Shown here piece after piece: positions 26,021 through 35,607 of a stretch of 64,000 nt of DNA. The stretch's first letter is position 1, and every line of letters starts with the position of its first letter. This DNA comes from Chloracidobacterium sp. Its GTDB lineage: Bacteria > Acidobacteriota > Blastocatellia > Pyrinomonadales > Pyrinomonadaceae. The translations under genes and the position numbers were made by a program. Location: positions 806,001-870,000 of the forward strand of contig JADKKB010000007.1 of NCBI GenBank assembly GCA_016720705.1. The letters run 5' to 3'. The notes under the pieces were generated by a model that worked only from the letters and a program-made list of their open reading frames with translations, did no database searches and was not told the origin of the DNA.

Positions 26021-28387
26021 TCAAAGTGATTCCAATACGAGCTTTGCGTCATTCGCCTCGCTCATACTAAGTGCGGCTTGATTTCGAAGCGATGCTTCCG
26101 CCTCGCGGCGCGCTCCGGCCTTGTCGCCGGCAGATGCAAGTGCCATCGCCAAACGCACGCGATAACCGGATGCGGCCTTGTTGCCGGACTTTTCATCCAT
26201 TACGACCGCCTTGCGAAGTTGTTCGACCGCCGGCAAATATAGACCCTTTTTGAGGTACACATAGCCCAAGGTGTCGTAAAATCCAGCGACCTCCGGGTTT
26301 CGATTCACCGACGCGGAGGCAAGTTGCAGAGCCTCGTCCAGGTTTCCCTGATTTTCCGCGATCAGCCAAGCGAGGTTATTCGCGGCGATCGGTGAGTTAG
26401 GCGACAATTCAAGAGCACGTCGATAGGACCGTTCGGCCTCCGCCACGTTACTACGCGAATCTTCTAAGATGCCGAGCAGGGTATAAATAGGTGCCGTCGG
26501 ATTCTTTTCTACTATCGTCCTGTACTGCTGAACTGCAGCATCGGTTTCATTTCTGGCAACGAGCAGCGCCGCATATGACGAATACGCCGGGAGATATTCG
26601 CTATCGAGTTCGATTGCGGCCCGGAGTTCGCTTTCGGCGGAAGCCTGATCCCTTTCGGCGGTATAGATACCGGATTTCAAATAGTGAAGCGCCGCCAGCA
26701 ATCCATTGTTTCCTATATTATTAGCAATTGAGTTGTCGACTTTTGTATGAGCCTGCTTTGTTTGTCCGGCCCCTATCGAAACGCTCACGATCCCGCTTAA
26801 CGCATCAAAATTCCGAGCATCAGCGGTAAGTGCCCGTTCATAAAGGGCGAGAGCCTCAGCCGGTTTCTTTTCGGCAATGGAAACCTTTGCCAGATTGATC
26901 ATTCCAGATATTGAATTCGGCGAAATACGGAGGATCTCGCCGAGATCGGCCCTGGACTCGGCCAAGCGGCCCAGATCGAGATATGCCAATCCCCTGGCTG
27001 AAAGGGCACGCAGTTGCAGATCCTGCAGTTTACCGACAGTATATTCCGCATTCGGAGTTGCCGAAACGGCCTTTGCATACAAGTCAGACGCTTGTTTCAG
27101 CGCACCCGCAGAGTCACCGCCGGCCAATGATGCCTGGATCTTTAGTAAACCGACTTTGATAAACGACGGATGAAAACGCTCGAGGTCAGCTATGAACGCC
27201 CGTGCCTGATCGAGTTGACCGATCGAGATCTTGGCTTGAGCAATGAAAAATAAGGCGTCGCGTTCGGTCGGTTGTTTTTTAAGGATGTCTTCGAGATCCT
27301 TGATCGCGTCATCTGGCCGATTATCGAGCATTCGTCCGCGAGCACGAAGCATAAGTGCCTCGACATCGTTATTATTGATCTTTAGTAGTGCCTCGACCTG
27401 CTCGTTAACCTTGGCAGAATCCTTCGCTTCCAAATATATCTGGCCGAGACGATAGCGAGCCCTGGTATATTCGGGTGACTCATTGATTATTTGCAGCAAC
27501 GTTGCCTCGGCAGCATCCGTCCGATTGGAGTTTATATAGAACTCAGCAAGGTCTAGTCGGCTCTCCGGACTATTCTCCTGGATATTGACAAGTTCCTGGA
27601 AGGCAATTTCGGCCTTGTCGAATTGCCGAGTGCTGACATAGAAATTCGCAAGTGCCTCGTGAGCCTCAATATTCGACGGTTCAGCGGCGATCGCTCCACG
27701 GAATTGCGTTTCAGCCTCCGGATTTCGAGCGGAGTACATCAAAAAGCGGCCATATTCGATCAAACCGATAGCGGAACCGGGGTTTGCGTTTATGCCCTTT
27801 TTTATCGATTCTTCGGCCTCGCGAGCCATATCACGGCTCATATAGTAGCGAGCCAGGCTCAAATACGTCTCGGTCCGCTTTGGGTCTATCGCTATCGCTT
27901 CGTTTATCTTTGCGACGATCTCCGACTCCGGACGATTTTGGACGGCCAGAATTGATGCTTTAAGAATGTGGCCCTCAATAAAATTAGGGTCTATCGACAA
28001 GATCTCCTGCTGGACCTTCTCTGATTCGTCAATCAATGGTGGCTGTACGAGCAAAAAGTAGTTTCCGAGTCGTGCTTTGGCGTCCAGGTGCTTAGGATCC
28101 AGTTCAACGGTTTTACGCAATTCATCTAACGTGTCGTTAAACCTTCCGAGATTCTCGTACGACCGAGCAAGTCCCCAATGAGCCTTGGCAGAATCCTTGT
28201 CGTACTCGGCGGCCGAACGGAACTGCATCATTGCATCATAAAATTTGCGCTTTTTAAGATACTCCTCACCTTTCGCAATATATTTTTCGCTCGACTGGCC
28301 GCAGCCGAACATAAAAAGACCCACGAAAAACAGCACAGTCATCTGTCCAACGCGGATCCGAAAATTGGGGCACTCAATGTAACGCAT
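26021..28387 (-). CDS. TPR-repeat lipoprotein of the exosortase system (PrsT type)
   Basis: A 788-residue lipoprotein: signal sequence with lipobox LFMFGC (Cys about residue 29), then about 20 tetratricopeptide repeats over essentially the whole length (for example AKAHWGLARSYENLGRFNDTLDELRKTVELDPKH). The length and repeat pattern match the PEP-CTERM-system TPR lipoprotein PrsT found next to exosortases. It is expected in the periplasm as a scaffold for polymer synthesis or export or for sorted proteins. The gene is separated from the exosortase gene by 290 bp and followed closely by the 63-residue gene. Confidence 0.85.
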   Translation of the reverse strand: MRYIECPNFRIRVGQMTVLFFVGLFMFGCGQSSEKYIAKGEEYLKKRKFYDAMMQFRSAAEYDKDSAKAHWGLARSYENLGRFNDTLDELRKTVELDPKHLDAKARLGNYFLLVQPPLIDESEKVQQEILSIDPNFIEGHILKASILAVQNRPESEIVAKINEAIAIDPKRTETYLSLARYYMSRDMAREAEESIKKGINANPGSAIGLIEYGRFLMYSARNPEAETQFRGAIAAEPSNIEAHEALANFYVSTRQFDKAEIAFQELVNIQENSPESRLDLAEFYINSNRTDAAEATLLQIINESPEYTRARYRLGQIYLEAKDSAKVNEQVEALLKINNNDVEALMLRARGRMLDNRPDDAIKDLEDILKKQPTERDALFFIAQAKISIGQLDQARAFIADLERFHPSFIKVGLLKIQASLAGGDSAGALKQASDLYAKAVSATPNAEYTVGKLQDLQLRALSARGLAYLDLGRLAESRADLGEILRISPNSISGMINLAKVSIAEKKPAEALALYERALTADARNFDALSGIVSVSIGAGQTKQAHTKVDNSIANNIGNNGLLAALHYLKSGIYTAERDQASAESELRAAIELDSEYLPAYSSYAALLVARNETDAAVQQYRTIVEKNPTAPIYTLLGILEDSRSNVAEAERSYRRALELSPNSPIAANNLAWLIAENQGNLDEALQLASASVNRNPEVAGFYDTLGYVYLKKGLYLPAVEQLRKAVVMDEKSGNKAASGYRVRLAMALASAGDKAGARREAEASLRNQAALSMSEANDAKLVLESL

Positions 28388-28677
28388 AACTTAACCACAT
28401 TCACGCTTGACCGTCCTTTTGAAAACGTTCGCCGGGGCATTGGCGTTCGTCATATCAAAAAGGCACCGCGTTTCGCTGCTCTTACATATCGACGGGGCAA
28501 ATCACCGAAATTGTCGAGCAAAGATCAATTAATTATCATAACCTATTCAAATTCCGATAATTGAACGGTTGATGAAAAATACTGCCAATCAACGCCGCAT
28601 TTCAGTTTTTTTTGTGAACCGCTCAAAACGGACAGATCAAATTCTCTTAAAATACAGATCGCCGCTTTTTGTTTTCA
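28388..28677. other. 290-bp AT-rich intergenic gap inside the exosortase locus
   Basis: No gene is supported here on either strand. The end next to the exosortase stop is AT-rich and contains a short inverted repeat (GTTGAT/ATCAAC, around 28568-28593 on the minus strand), too weak to call a terminator. An internal promoter for the prsT-to-ycf48 half of the locus would have to lie here, but I see no convincing -35/-10 pair. Confidence 0.5.
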
Positions 28678-30258
28678 TTATTCGGGGATATATGCAGGCA
28701 ACTGTTCAGCCAAGCGGGCCGACAGGTCATAGGCAGCATTAATTGCTTTGTCCTCATCCGTGCCGACGCTTGTCATTACTCGAACCATTGCACCATCGGT
28801 TCGTCGCCGCGTAACACTGTCGATGATGGTATTCACTTTGTCGTCATACTCACTTGCTTCGATTCGTCCACGGCCCTGGTACCAGTAGATCATCACCTCA
28901 TAATAGTTGCCGTTTTTAAGAAGATATCGATTAGCATTAAATGATCGTCCGCTGGCGGTGGTGATCGTGACGATATTCGGATCGCTCATCACCCATCCGG
29001 CACCTGGAAGACAATTTTGCGGACTGTGGTAAGTTGCTCCGGTTCGCTGAGTCGAATAATAGCCAACATAAATATTAGCCACTCGCCCATCCGGGGCCGA
29101 GTATTCTCGCATTGTGTAGTCTGTGGTTTTGAGCACCGCCTCTATATCTTTGCCGAATTTGATCTCATCGCCACGCTGGCCCCAAGTGCCAAGCGTTTTC
29201 GGCAGTTCAGAGAGCATTGAGCGGTTTACCTGTATCTCACCTCGGCTGACAAACCAGTTGACCGCGATCCCGCCTACGACCAATGCCAACAATAGCGGTA
29301 ACGCCCCGGCTTTGCGTGCCCAGGGTTTTGGCTCTACATTGGACGGCGACGGCCTAGCACCTCCTTTCAATACTCGCCTTAGAATAATGTTTGCGGCGAT
29401 CAAGAGTGCAAGGGCGACGACATAAACCAACCATCCCGAAGCATCGTGCCAGACCCCATCAGTCGCCGACTTGCCGTAATAGAACGTCAACACGCCCGTG
29501 CCCATCACTCTGGCCGCGTTGGTAAAGACCGCAATTGGAACCGCGATCACCATTAACGACACCGCACGGATCAGGTCAAATGCGGAAAAACCGCCAAACG
29601 GACCATCATCATCGCGGCGTGTGAAATATGCGAGTACCAAGGCGAGGGTGACCAGAGTCATCAATGAGCGAATACCGCTGCACGCCTCGACAACCTCAAG
29701 CGAAAGTACCTGCGTCGCCCCCTTCGGCAAAATATCTATGACGTTTCCCTTACGCACCACCGGTATATCGACCAAACGTATTCCCCACACCGAAACCTGT
29801 GAGGCCCAAAGTTGGAGCGGAAAAGAGATCCGATTAAAAATGATCTGCGGTATTGGAATCGCGAGAATTAAGAGAGTAAACGGCACTGCCAAATTGACTA
29901 GCAATCGGCGACCGAAAAAGTAGAGCAATATCCCGGCGGTCATCAACACAAGTGAGATCCGCTGTGTAAAAAGTTCGGAGCCTAGTGTCCCTGCTAATAG
30001 AAGCACGAATGCCGTGATCACCGTCCCCGAACCCGCTATTCGTGATCCGGCGTCAGTCGAAGAGGAAAGCTTGTCCCGCTCCAGCCAAATTATCGCTCCG
30101 ATCACCAAAGGTACCAGAAGGCCGTGCGAATAGTTTTCGTCAGTCCACCAATCGTATCCTAGCTTTGCTAATACAGAAAAATACAAGAATCCGACCGCTC
30201 CGACGACGGCCGCCGGCACTATCCATTTTGAACTCTTGTTTGGGTTTGAATCTGGCAT
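28678..30258 (-). CDS. xrtA: Exosortase fused to an EpsI domain (XrtA type)
   Basis: A 526-residue membrane protein. The first 300 residues are an exosortase: about eight hydrophobic helices with the catalytic Cys in VEACSGIRS (Cys193), Arg in NAARV (Arg250) and the His in WHDASGW (His271). Exosortases are the presumed transpeptidases that cleave and re-attach PEP-CTERM proteins. Residues about 310-526 are an EpsI domain (TTDYTMREYSAPDGRVANIYVGYYSTQRTGATYHSPQNCLPGAGW, then VMIYWYQGRGRI), found fused to or beside exosortases. The neighbouring PrsT-, Wzz- and ExeA-type genes favour the XrtA class. The subclass is inferred from context. Confidence 0.88.
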   Translation of the reverse strand: MPDSNPNKSSKWIVPAAVVGAVGFLYFSVLAKLGYDWWTDENYSHGLLVPLVIGAIIWLERDKLSSSTDAGSRIAGSGTVITAFVLLLAGTLGSELFTQRISLVLMTAGILLYFFGRRLLVNLAVPFTLLILAIPIPQIIFNRISFPLQLWASQVSVWGIRLVDIPVVRKGNVIDILPKGATQVLSLEVVEACSGIRSLMTLVTLALVLAYFTRRDDDGPFGGFSAFDLIRAVSLMVIAVPIAVFTNAARVMGTGVLTFYYGKSATDGVWHDASGWLVYVVALALLIAANIILRRVLKGGARPSPSNVEPKPWARKAGALPLLLALVVGGIAVNWFVSRGEIQVNRSMLSELPKTLGTWGQRGDEIKFGKDIEAVLKTTDYTMREYSAPDGRVANIYVGYYSTQRTGATYHSPQNCLPGAGWVMSDPNIVTITTASGRSFNANRYLLKNGNYYEVMIYWYQGRGRIEASEYDDKVNTIIDSVTRRRTDGAMVRVMTSVGTDEDKAINAAYDLSARLAEQLPAYIPE

Positions 30259-30319
30259 AGCCCGCTCAGTTAGGAAAGGCTGAATTGCCCGAATATTCCG
30301 AGTTTGACTGCATTTCCGA

Positions 30320-31207
30320 TCAGAAAGTGCGCTTTTCGATGTGATCGACTAGTTCCTTCAGCAACGCGGTATCAACGGCAAGTTCATCAAGAAACCGGCG
30401 TGCGTCATCTGCTGTTTCGGAGGCCAATTCACGAGATCTCTCCGTGCCAAAGTGTCCGGGATAGGTGGCCTTTTGAGCATTGACGTCCTTGCCTGCGGTC
30501 TTGCCGAGCGTTTCGGTCGTCTGTGTAATATCTATGAGATCATCGGTTATCTGAAACAGCAGTCCGAGTTTAATTGCGTAATGTTCCACACACTCTACCT
30601 GCACGTTATCCGCCCCGCCGATGATCGCTCCGGCCGCGGCAGACGCAGCAATAAGTGCCCCTGTCTTTCTCAGATGAATGCGTTGAAGTTGATCGAACTC
30701 GATGCTGTGGCCCTCGGCTTCGAGATCGAGTTGCTGTCCTGCGACCATCCCAAGCGGCGAACCCGAAGCTCCTGCGATCATCGAGATCAGCCTTGTCCGG
30801 GTTTCAAAACTCAGACGGTCATCGTCAGCGAGCGATTTGAACGCGATCGTCTGAAGTGCATCGCCGGCCAGGATCGCCGTCGCGTCACCGTACTTTTTGT
30901 GACAAGTCAAACGACCTCGCCGCAGATCGTCATCGTCCATCGCAGGAAGGTCGTCGTGGATCAATGAAAAAGTATGTATCAATTCGATCGCCGCCGCAGT
31001 CCGCACCAGATCTTCGGCAACAGCGCCAAATGCATACCCGACGGCAAACAAAAGTGCCGGGCGAAATCGCTTTCCACCGGCAAACAAGCTCCATCGGATC
31101 GCCTCGTGGAGGCGCACCGGTTCGATGTCCGCGGCCGGCACCGATCGGTCTAATTCAGAATCTACGAGAAGCCGCGATTCGTTAATGAACTTTGCCAGAT
31201 CTAACAC
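30320..31207 (-). CDS. ispA: Polyprenyl (farnesyl/geranylgeranyl) diphosphate synthase
   Basis: A 295-residue short-chain trans-prenyltransferase that condenses IPP with allylic diphosphates. The first Asp-rich motif is HDDLPAMDDDDLRRG (about residues 88-102) in the bacterial FPP-synthase arrangement, GDA at about 115-117, and the second Asp-rich motif is FQITDDLIDIT (about 225-235). GGKRFRPALL (about 45-54) binds the diphosphate. Chain length of the product cannot be read securely. The gene lies 61 bp upstream of the exosortase gene on the same strand, so it may be cotranscribed and feed undecaprenyl carrier synthesis. Confidence 0.9.
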   Translation of the reverse strand: MLDLAKFINESRLLVDSELDRSVPAADIEPVRLHEAIRWSLFAGGKRFRPALLFAVGYAFGAVAEDLVRTAAAIELIHTFSLIHDDLPAMDDDDLRRGRLTCHKKYGDATAILAGDALQTIAFKSLADDDRLSFETRTRLISMIAGASGSPLGMVAGQQLDLEAEGHSIEFDQLQRIHLRKTGALIAASAAAGAIIGGADNVQVECVEHYAIKLGLLFQITDDLIDITQTTETLGKTAGKDVNAQKATYPGHFGTERSRELASETADDARRFLDELAVDTALLKELVDHIEKRTF

Positions 31208-31320
31208 AAGTTAAAAGAATATCTTTTTAGTGCACTCTGCCGCAAAGTTACTCACTTCAGTTTTGTTGACGGTTTGGTGTTTTTTCGGTAGCTTTTAGTC
31301 TTTGAACTGAAATCTTTCAT

Positions 31321-31812
31321 ATGCCGATCACAAGCGACGAGTTTCGAGCAGCCCTTTCAAAATTTGCCAGTGGGGTAACGGTAGTTACAACCCGCGACGC
31401 TCAAGGACGCCTGCACGGGATAACAGTGACGGCGTTTGCATCTGTTTCACTCGAGCCACCGCTCGTACTGGTTTGCATCGATAACGCCACCGCTAGCCAT
31501 TACGCATTCCACGAATCGGGTATGTTTGTCGTAAATATACTGAAGAGCGACCAGGCCTCGGTATCACAACAATTCGCAACGCCGTTTATGGATAAATTTG
31601 ACGGCGTCGAATTTGAATTGTCTGATTCCGGAGTGCCGATTTTAGCCGGGACATTGGCGTCGCTCGTGTGCCGTATCACAAACGCGGTCAGAAATGGTGA
31701 TCATACGGTCTTTTTCGGTGAGATCGAAAAGGCGATCATCAACAGCGGCGAGCCTCTCGCTTACTTTGACGGCTCATATCAACATCTGAGTGAATTCCGC
31801 AAAACGGACTAG
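31321..31812 (+). CDS. Flavin reductase family protein
   Basis: A 163-residue FMN-binding split-barrel flavin reductase, which supplies reduced flavin to oxygenases. Signature segments are SKFASGVTVVTTRDAQGRLHGITVTAFASVSLEPPLVLVCID (about residues 13-55) and GDHTVFFGEIE (about 124-134), with the conserved GDH. No oxygenase partner is adjacent. Divergently transcribed from the prenyl synthase; its last four bases overlap the convergent hslO gene. Confidence 0.9.
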   Translation: MPITSDEFRAALSKFASGVTVVTTRDAQGRLHGITVTAFASVSLEPPLVLVCIDNATASHYAFHESGMFVVNILKSDQASVSQQFATPFMDKFDGVEFELSDSGVPILAGTLASLVCRITNAVRNGDHTVFFGEIEKAIINSGEPLAYFDGSYQHLSEFRKTD

Positions 31813-32696
31813 TACCCCGCCAATATTTCCCTTAGACCTTCGGCGGATACTACGAAAGACTCGTTGCAGTAACCACAATTCATCGTCGCATCACCGTCTT
31901 GCTCGATCATCGACTCGACCTCGTCACGACCTAGTGACGCGATCGTCTTCAATGCTCGATCATACGAACAATTGCATTTGAATTGTATCGGTTTTTCGTC
32001 CAATATTTCGAAATCTATTTCCCCGAGAGCGAGTTTTACAAGGTCCTCGGGTTTCGCTCCGGCGTCGATTACCTCGGTAATGTGCGGAGCATTGATGATC
32101 GTGTCCTCGATCATAGTGATGATGTGATCATTCGCTCCCGGCATCATCTGGACAAGTACACCGCCCGAGGCAGCGACAAACGGTTCTCTGTTGTTCAATC
32201 GAACTCCGAGAAGCACGGCCGATGGTATCTGCTCCGATTTTGCAAGATAATATGCAAAATCCTCGGCGATCTCACCCGACGTGATCGGCACTGATCCGAT
32301 GTACGGTTCTCGTTTCACGCCAATATTTAGCCCCGACTCGCGAATAATGTGAAACATACCGTCACCGATGATCCCGCTGACGTCGAATTTACCATTTTCC
32401 TTCAATGGCAACTCAGCCAAAGGATTTTTGACATAGCCGCGAACTTCGCCTTCCGCATTTGCCTCGGCCGTGATACCGCCTATCAATCCGTTGCACTCTA
32501 CTCGCGTTGTCAGGCGGTCACAACCCTTAAGTGTCGAGCCCAACAATAGCGTCCCGGTCATTAATCTCCCGAGTGCCGCCGACGCGGTCGGCGACGTCCC
32601 GTGGCGGCGTACTGCCTCGGCGATCGTCTCCGTCGTGATCGCTGCCAAAACTCGAACCGTACCGCTGGCAGCGGTGCCGTGAATCAACTTATCCAT
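31809..32696 (-). CDS. hslO: Hsp33 redox-regulated chaperone
   Basis: A 295-residue cytosolic holdase activated by oxidation. The C-terminal zinc-binding redox switch shows the four required cysteines as CNC (about residue 243-245) and CGYC (about 276-279). The N-terminal substrate-binding domain includes RHGTSPTASAALGRLMTGTLLLGS and the GYVKNP segment. Full length compared with the family (about 290). The gene is convergent with the flavin reductase gene with a 4-bp overlap. Confidence 0.95.
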   Translation of the reverse strand: MDKLIHGTAASGTVRVLAAITTETIAEAVRRHGTSPTASAALGRLMTGTLLLGSTLKGCDRLTTRVECNGLIGGITAEANAEGEVRGYVKNPLAELPLKENGKFDVSGIIGDGMFHIIRESGLNIGVKREPYIGSVPITSGEIAEDFAYYLAKSEQIPSAVLLGVRLNNREPFVAASGGVLVQMMPGANDHIITMIEDTIINAPHITEVIDAGAKPEDLVKLALGEIDFEILDEKPIQFKCNCSYDRALKTIASLGRDEVESMIEQDGDATMNCGYCNESFVVSAEGLREILAGY

Positions 32697-32807
32697 ACGT
32701 ATGAGTTTCTGTAAATCAAAGTCTGGTTGTCAAATCTGCACTCAACCCGTTCAAAGCTAATAGTTTACATCAACTTATCCCTGTAGTTGTTGTGCCCGCT
32801 AAAATTA

Positions 32808-32823
32808 CCACTATATATTGTGT
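32808..32823 (+). promoter_or_regulatory. Candidate NrdR box upstream of nrdJ
   Basis: CCACTATATATTGTGT is 15/16 identical to the palindromic form ACACTATATATTGTGT of the NrdR operator. NrdR represses ribonucleotide reductase genes in response to nucleotide levels. It lies about 200 bp before the nrdJ start and just upstream of a possible -35. The second box usually found 30-40 bp away was not evident. Confidence 0.6.
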
Positions 32824-32833
32824 CTGATTATTG

Positions 32834-32863
32834 TTGACATTTACGTTTTCGATGTGAGATATT
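32834..32863 (+). promoter_or_regulatory. Possible sigma-70 promoter of nrdJ
   Basis: TTGACA at 32834-32839 (perfect -35) followed after 18 bp by GATATT at 32858-32863 (4/6 match to TATAAT). Its position directly downstream of the NrdR-like box fits a repressible promoter. Prediction by eye only. Confidence 0.4.
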
Positions 32864-33019
32864 GGCAACGTTCGAAATCGAAACCCAAACAACTGAACCC
32901 ATCCCGCGATCACTAATTGTTCGGTTGTGACGTTCTGAATTCTGGATTCGAATGTTAAACTTGGAGTACAGATCACAACGCATATTTAGACACCTGTCAA
33001 TAGAGGAGACCTTCAGCAA

Positions 33020-35521
33020 ATGAGCACAGTTATCGAGTCAACCGGCCTCTCGATCCAGCAAAATGGAAATAGCAATGGTAATGGAACTGCCGCCGCGGCC
33101 AGCCGCGAAATTGCTCCACTCGGGCTCAACGCTCAGAAAGTCGTAAGTCTCCGATATTCCCTAAAGGATGAGCACGGCAATCCGGTCGAATCGTGGTCAG
33201 ATATCGTCCGGCGTGTAGTCGGACATATTTCAAAGGCGGAAGCCGACCCCGTCAAACAGCACAAATTTTATACCGATATGACCGCCGTTATGCTCGCCCG
33301 CGAGTTCGTGCCCAACACGCCGTGTCTGGTAAACGCCGGCAAACCGAAGGGCCAGCTTGCGGCGTGCTTTGTACTTAATGTGCCGGACTCGATCGAGGGC
33401 ATCATGGAGCACGCTCAGAATGTCGCGATCATCCATCAGACAGGCGGCGGCACCGGAATGACCTATGAATTTCTGCGGCCGGCGGGTTCGATGGTCAATT
33501 CTACTCGCGGTGTGGCGTCGGGCCCCGTGAGCTTTATGAACATCGTCAATCAGACGACTGAGGTCGTAAAGCAAGGTGGTGTCAGGCGCGGTGCCAATAT
33601 GGGTATTTTGAGTGTGTCCCATCCGGACATCCTTAGATTCATCCACGCCAAGAATGATCAGTCGAGCCTTACTAATTTTAATATTTCGGTGACAGTAACC
33701 GACTTATTTATGGATGCCGTCGACAGCGGAGTTTGGTTTCAGACCGAGTTTAAGGGCGAACCGTGGACAAACGCAGTGTACGATGCCGTAACGGGCTTGG
33801 ATTACGCGGTCTACCGCCGTCCGGACGGTTCTGCGGTCACCTTCGCGGACAAACTTGCGTTTGAGACAGCGGACCTCTCAGATTGTATTATCGAGGAACC
33901 CCCGATGCCGGGTATGGTGTTTGCACCCGATATCTGGAACCGCATAATTGCGTCGGCTCACAAATATGCCGAGCCCGGGATCATTTTCATCGACGAAGTT
34001 AACCGGCACAATCACCTAAAGGCATCAATGGGCCCGATCTATGCCTGCAACCCTTGTGGTGAGCAACAATTGCATTTTAATAACTCTTGCAATCTCGGTT
34101 CGATCGACGTAGCTAAGTTTTACACCGTCCGGGATGGCGAAGGCTCGATCGATTGGGAAAGGCTTTCGCACGCAATACATTTGAGCACGCGTTTTCTGGA
34201 CAATGTGGTCGACGCCGGATATTTTCCGCTCAAGGAAATTGACGATGTCGTCAAACGAACCCGTCCGGTCGGTCTCGGCATAATGGGATTTGCCGACCTC
34301 TGCCTGAAACTCGGCGTTACCTATGGCGACGACAAATCGCTTGTGCTGATGGAACGCTTGATGGGCTTCGTTCGCCGCGAGTCCTGGCTCGCATCGCTCG
34401 AACTGGGACGCGAAAAAGGTGTGTTTCCGGAATTCGAAGCGAATCGTGAAGCATATTCGAAGTTCATTTATGACGAGATCGGAATTCCGCGTGACATACC
34501 GCTTACGCCGCGTAATTATGAAGTGACGACGATCGCCCCGACCGGTACGATCTCGCTTGTCGCGGAGACTTCATCCGGGATCGAACCCAACTTCTCTTGG
34601 GCATATGTCCGTCAGGATACACTCGGCACTCGGACTTACGTTCACTCGGCAGCAGCAAAGGCTCTCGGGATCGACGTTGACCAGACAGATGAAGCGTCGA
34701 TCAAGGCGGCGGCCGAACACGTCGTCGAGCACGAATCCGATCTGCCTGCACAGTTCATATCAGCGATGAGTATCAGTTCGCTCGACCACGTGCGAGTCCT
34801 GGCGGCCGCGCAAAAGCACGTTGATAATGCCATCTCGAAGACCTGCAACGGTTCGAATGATGACACCATCGAGTCGGTCGACGAACTTTACCATTTAGCA
34901 CGCAAACTTGGCTGCAAGGCAGTCAGCTATTATCGTGACGGTAGCCGTGAGGGCCAGGTGCTCAACAGTATGAAGTCATCGGCCAAGACCGACGAGAATA
35001 AGTCACCTGAGGCGACTCCAGACGTCCCAATGCAAGTGGCTAGCATCGACGCATCACTCAGAGTCGAGCGCCCACGCGAATTACAAGGCTCAACGTGGCG
35101 GATCCCGTTCGAGGGTCAGAATCTATACGTAACGGTCAATCACGACGGCCAGCGGATCCTCGAGATCTTTGTTGCGGGTCCGATCAGTGCCGGTGTCGGC
35201 CTCTTGGCATCAAAAATGCTTCGTGGTGGATTTGACGCTAGGGATGTTGCTCGGAGCCTCAATAAAGTTACGGCGACGCACGCAGTTTGGTTCAATGAAC
35301 GCTTGTTGACCTCGCCCGAGCAGGCCGTGGCGGAGTGTCTGCTGCTGATCGACCGCAGACTAAAAAACCTTCCTGAATCAGATCGGGCAATTGCCAAATC
35401 GCAGGCAACCGAGACCACTATGTCGACGATGATCAGCGAGTGTCCCGAATGCGGGGGACAACTCGAGCACGCATCGGGTTGCGATTCCTGCCGCGACTGC
35501 GGCTACTCAAAATGTAAATGA
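33020..35521 (+). CDS. nrdJ: Adenosylcobalamin-dependent (class II) ribonucleotide reductase
   Basis: An 833-residue enzyme reducing ribonucleotides to deoxyribonucleotides using B12-generated radicals, independent of oxygen. Key parts are TPCLVNAG and QLAACFVLNVPDS (first active-site Cys, Cys119 region), GGTGMTYEFLRPAGS, the radical/active-site loop YACNPCGEQQLHFNNSCNLGSIDV (about 338-361), and PTGTISLVAETSSGIEPNF. A TSCPD domain (about 680-770) and a C-terminal Cys-rich zinc ribbon with CPEC, CDSC and CGYSKC (about 808-832), where the redox-active tail cysteines lie, complete it. It is the only RNR in the window. Confidence 0.95.
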   Translation: MSTVIESTGLSIQQNGNSNGNGTAAAASREIAPLGLNAQKVVSLRYSLKDEHGNPVESWSDIVRRVVGHISKAEADPVKQHKFYTDMTAVMLAREFVPNTPCLVNAGKPKGQLAACFVLNVPDSIEGIMEHAQNVAIIHQTGGGTGMTYEFLRPAGSMVNSTRGVASGPVSFMNIVNQTTEVVKQGGVRRGANMGILSVSHPDILRFIHAKNDQSSLTNFNISVTVTDLFMDAVDSGVWFQTEFKGEPWTNAVYDAVTGLDYAVYRRPDGSAVTFADKLAFETADLSDCIIEEPPMPGMVFAPDIWNRIIASAHKYAEPGIIFIDEVNRHNHLKASMGPIYACNPCGEQQLHFNNSCNLGSIDVAKFYTVRDGEGSIDWERLSHAIHLSTRFLDNVVDAGYFPLKEIDDVVKRTRPVGLGIMGFADLCLKLGVTYGDDKSLVLMERLMGFVRRESWLASLELGREKGVFPEFEANREAYSKFIYDEIGIPRDIPLTPRNYEVTTIAPTGTISLVAETSSGIEPNFSWAYVRQDTLGTRTYVHSAAAKALGIDVDQTDEASIKAAAEHVVEHESDLPAQFISAMSISSLDHVRVLAAAQKHVDNAISKTCNGSNDDTIESVDELYHLARKLGCKAVSYYRDGSREGQVLNSMKSSAKTDENKSPEATPDVPMQVASIDASLRVERPRELQGSTWRIPFEGQNLYVTVNHDGQRILEIFVAGPISAGVGLLASKMLRGGFDARDVARSLNKVTATHAVWFNERLLTSPEQAVAECLLLIDRRLKNLPESDRAIAKSQATETTMSTMISECPECGGQLEHASGCDSCRDCGYSKCK

Positions 35522-35545
35522 GCCGATTCGTTCAGGATGTCTAAA

Positions 35546-35587
35546 AGCAGGCGGTGTAGTTTTCGAACTACACCGCCTGCTCTTTTC
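35546..35587. terminator. Strong UUCG-loop terminator between nrdJ and the di-heme gene
   Basis: A perfect 16-bp stem (35546-35561 with 35566-35581) capped by a TTCG tetraloop, then CTTTTCC on the plus strand; the minus-strand exit has TTTTA. It sits between the convergent stops at 35521 and 35608 and probably terminates both transcripts. Confidence 0.9.
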
Positions 35588-35607
35588 CTCTTACAACTTA
35601 CGCCAAC

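Larger units (their letters stand above)
32697..33019. other. 323-bp regulatory gap between hslO and nrdJ
   Basis: No protein gene is supported. The gap contains a candidate NrdR box (32808-32823) and a possible promoter (32834-32863), leaving a 5' leader of roughly 150 nt before nrdJ. I looked for a cobalamin riboswitch, because NrdJ needs B12, and did not see a B12-box-like sequence. Confidence 0.6.

Noticed and set aside
32697..33019. Cobalamin riboswitch before nrdJ
   Set aside because: The enzyme uses B12 and a leader of over 100 nt exists, but I could not find the conserved B12-box or the multi-helix pattern. A covariance-model search would settle it.
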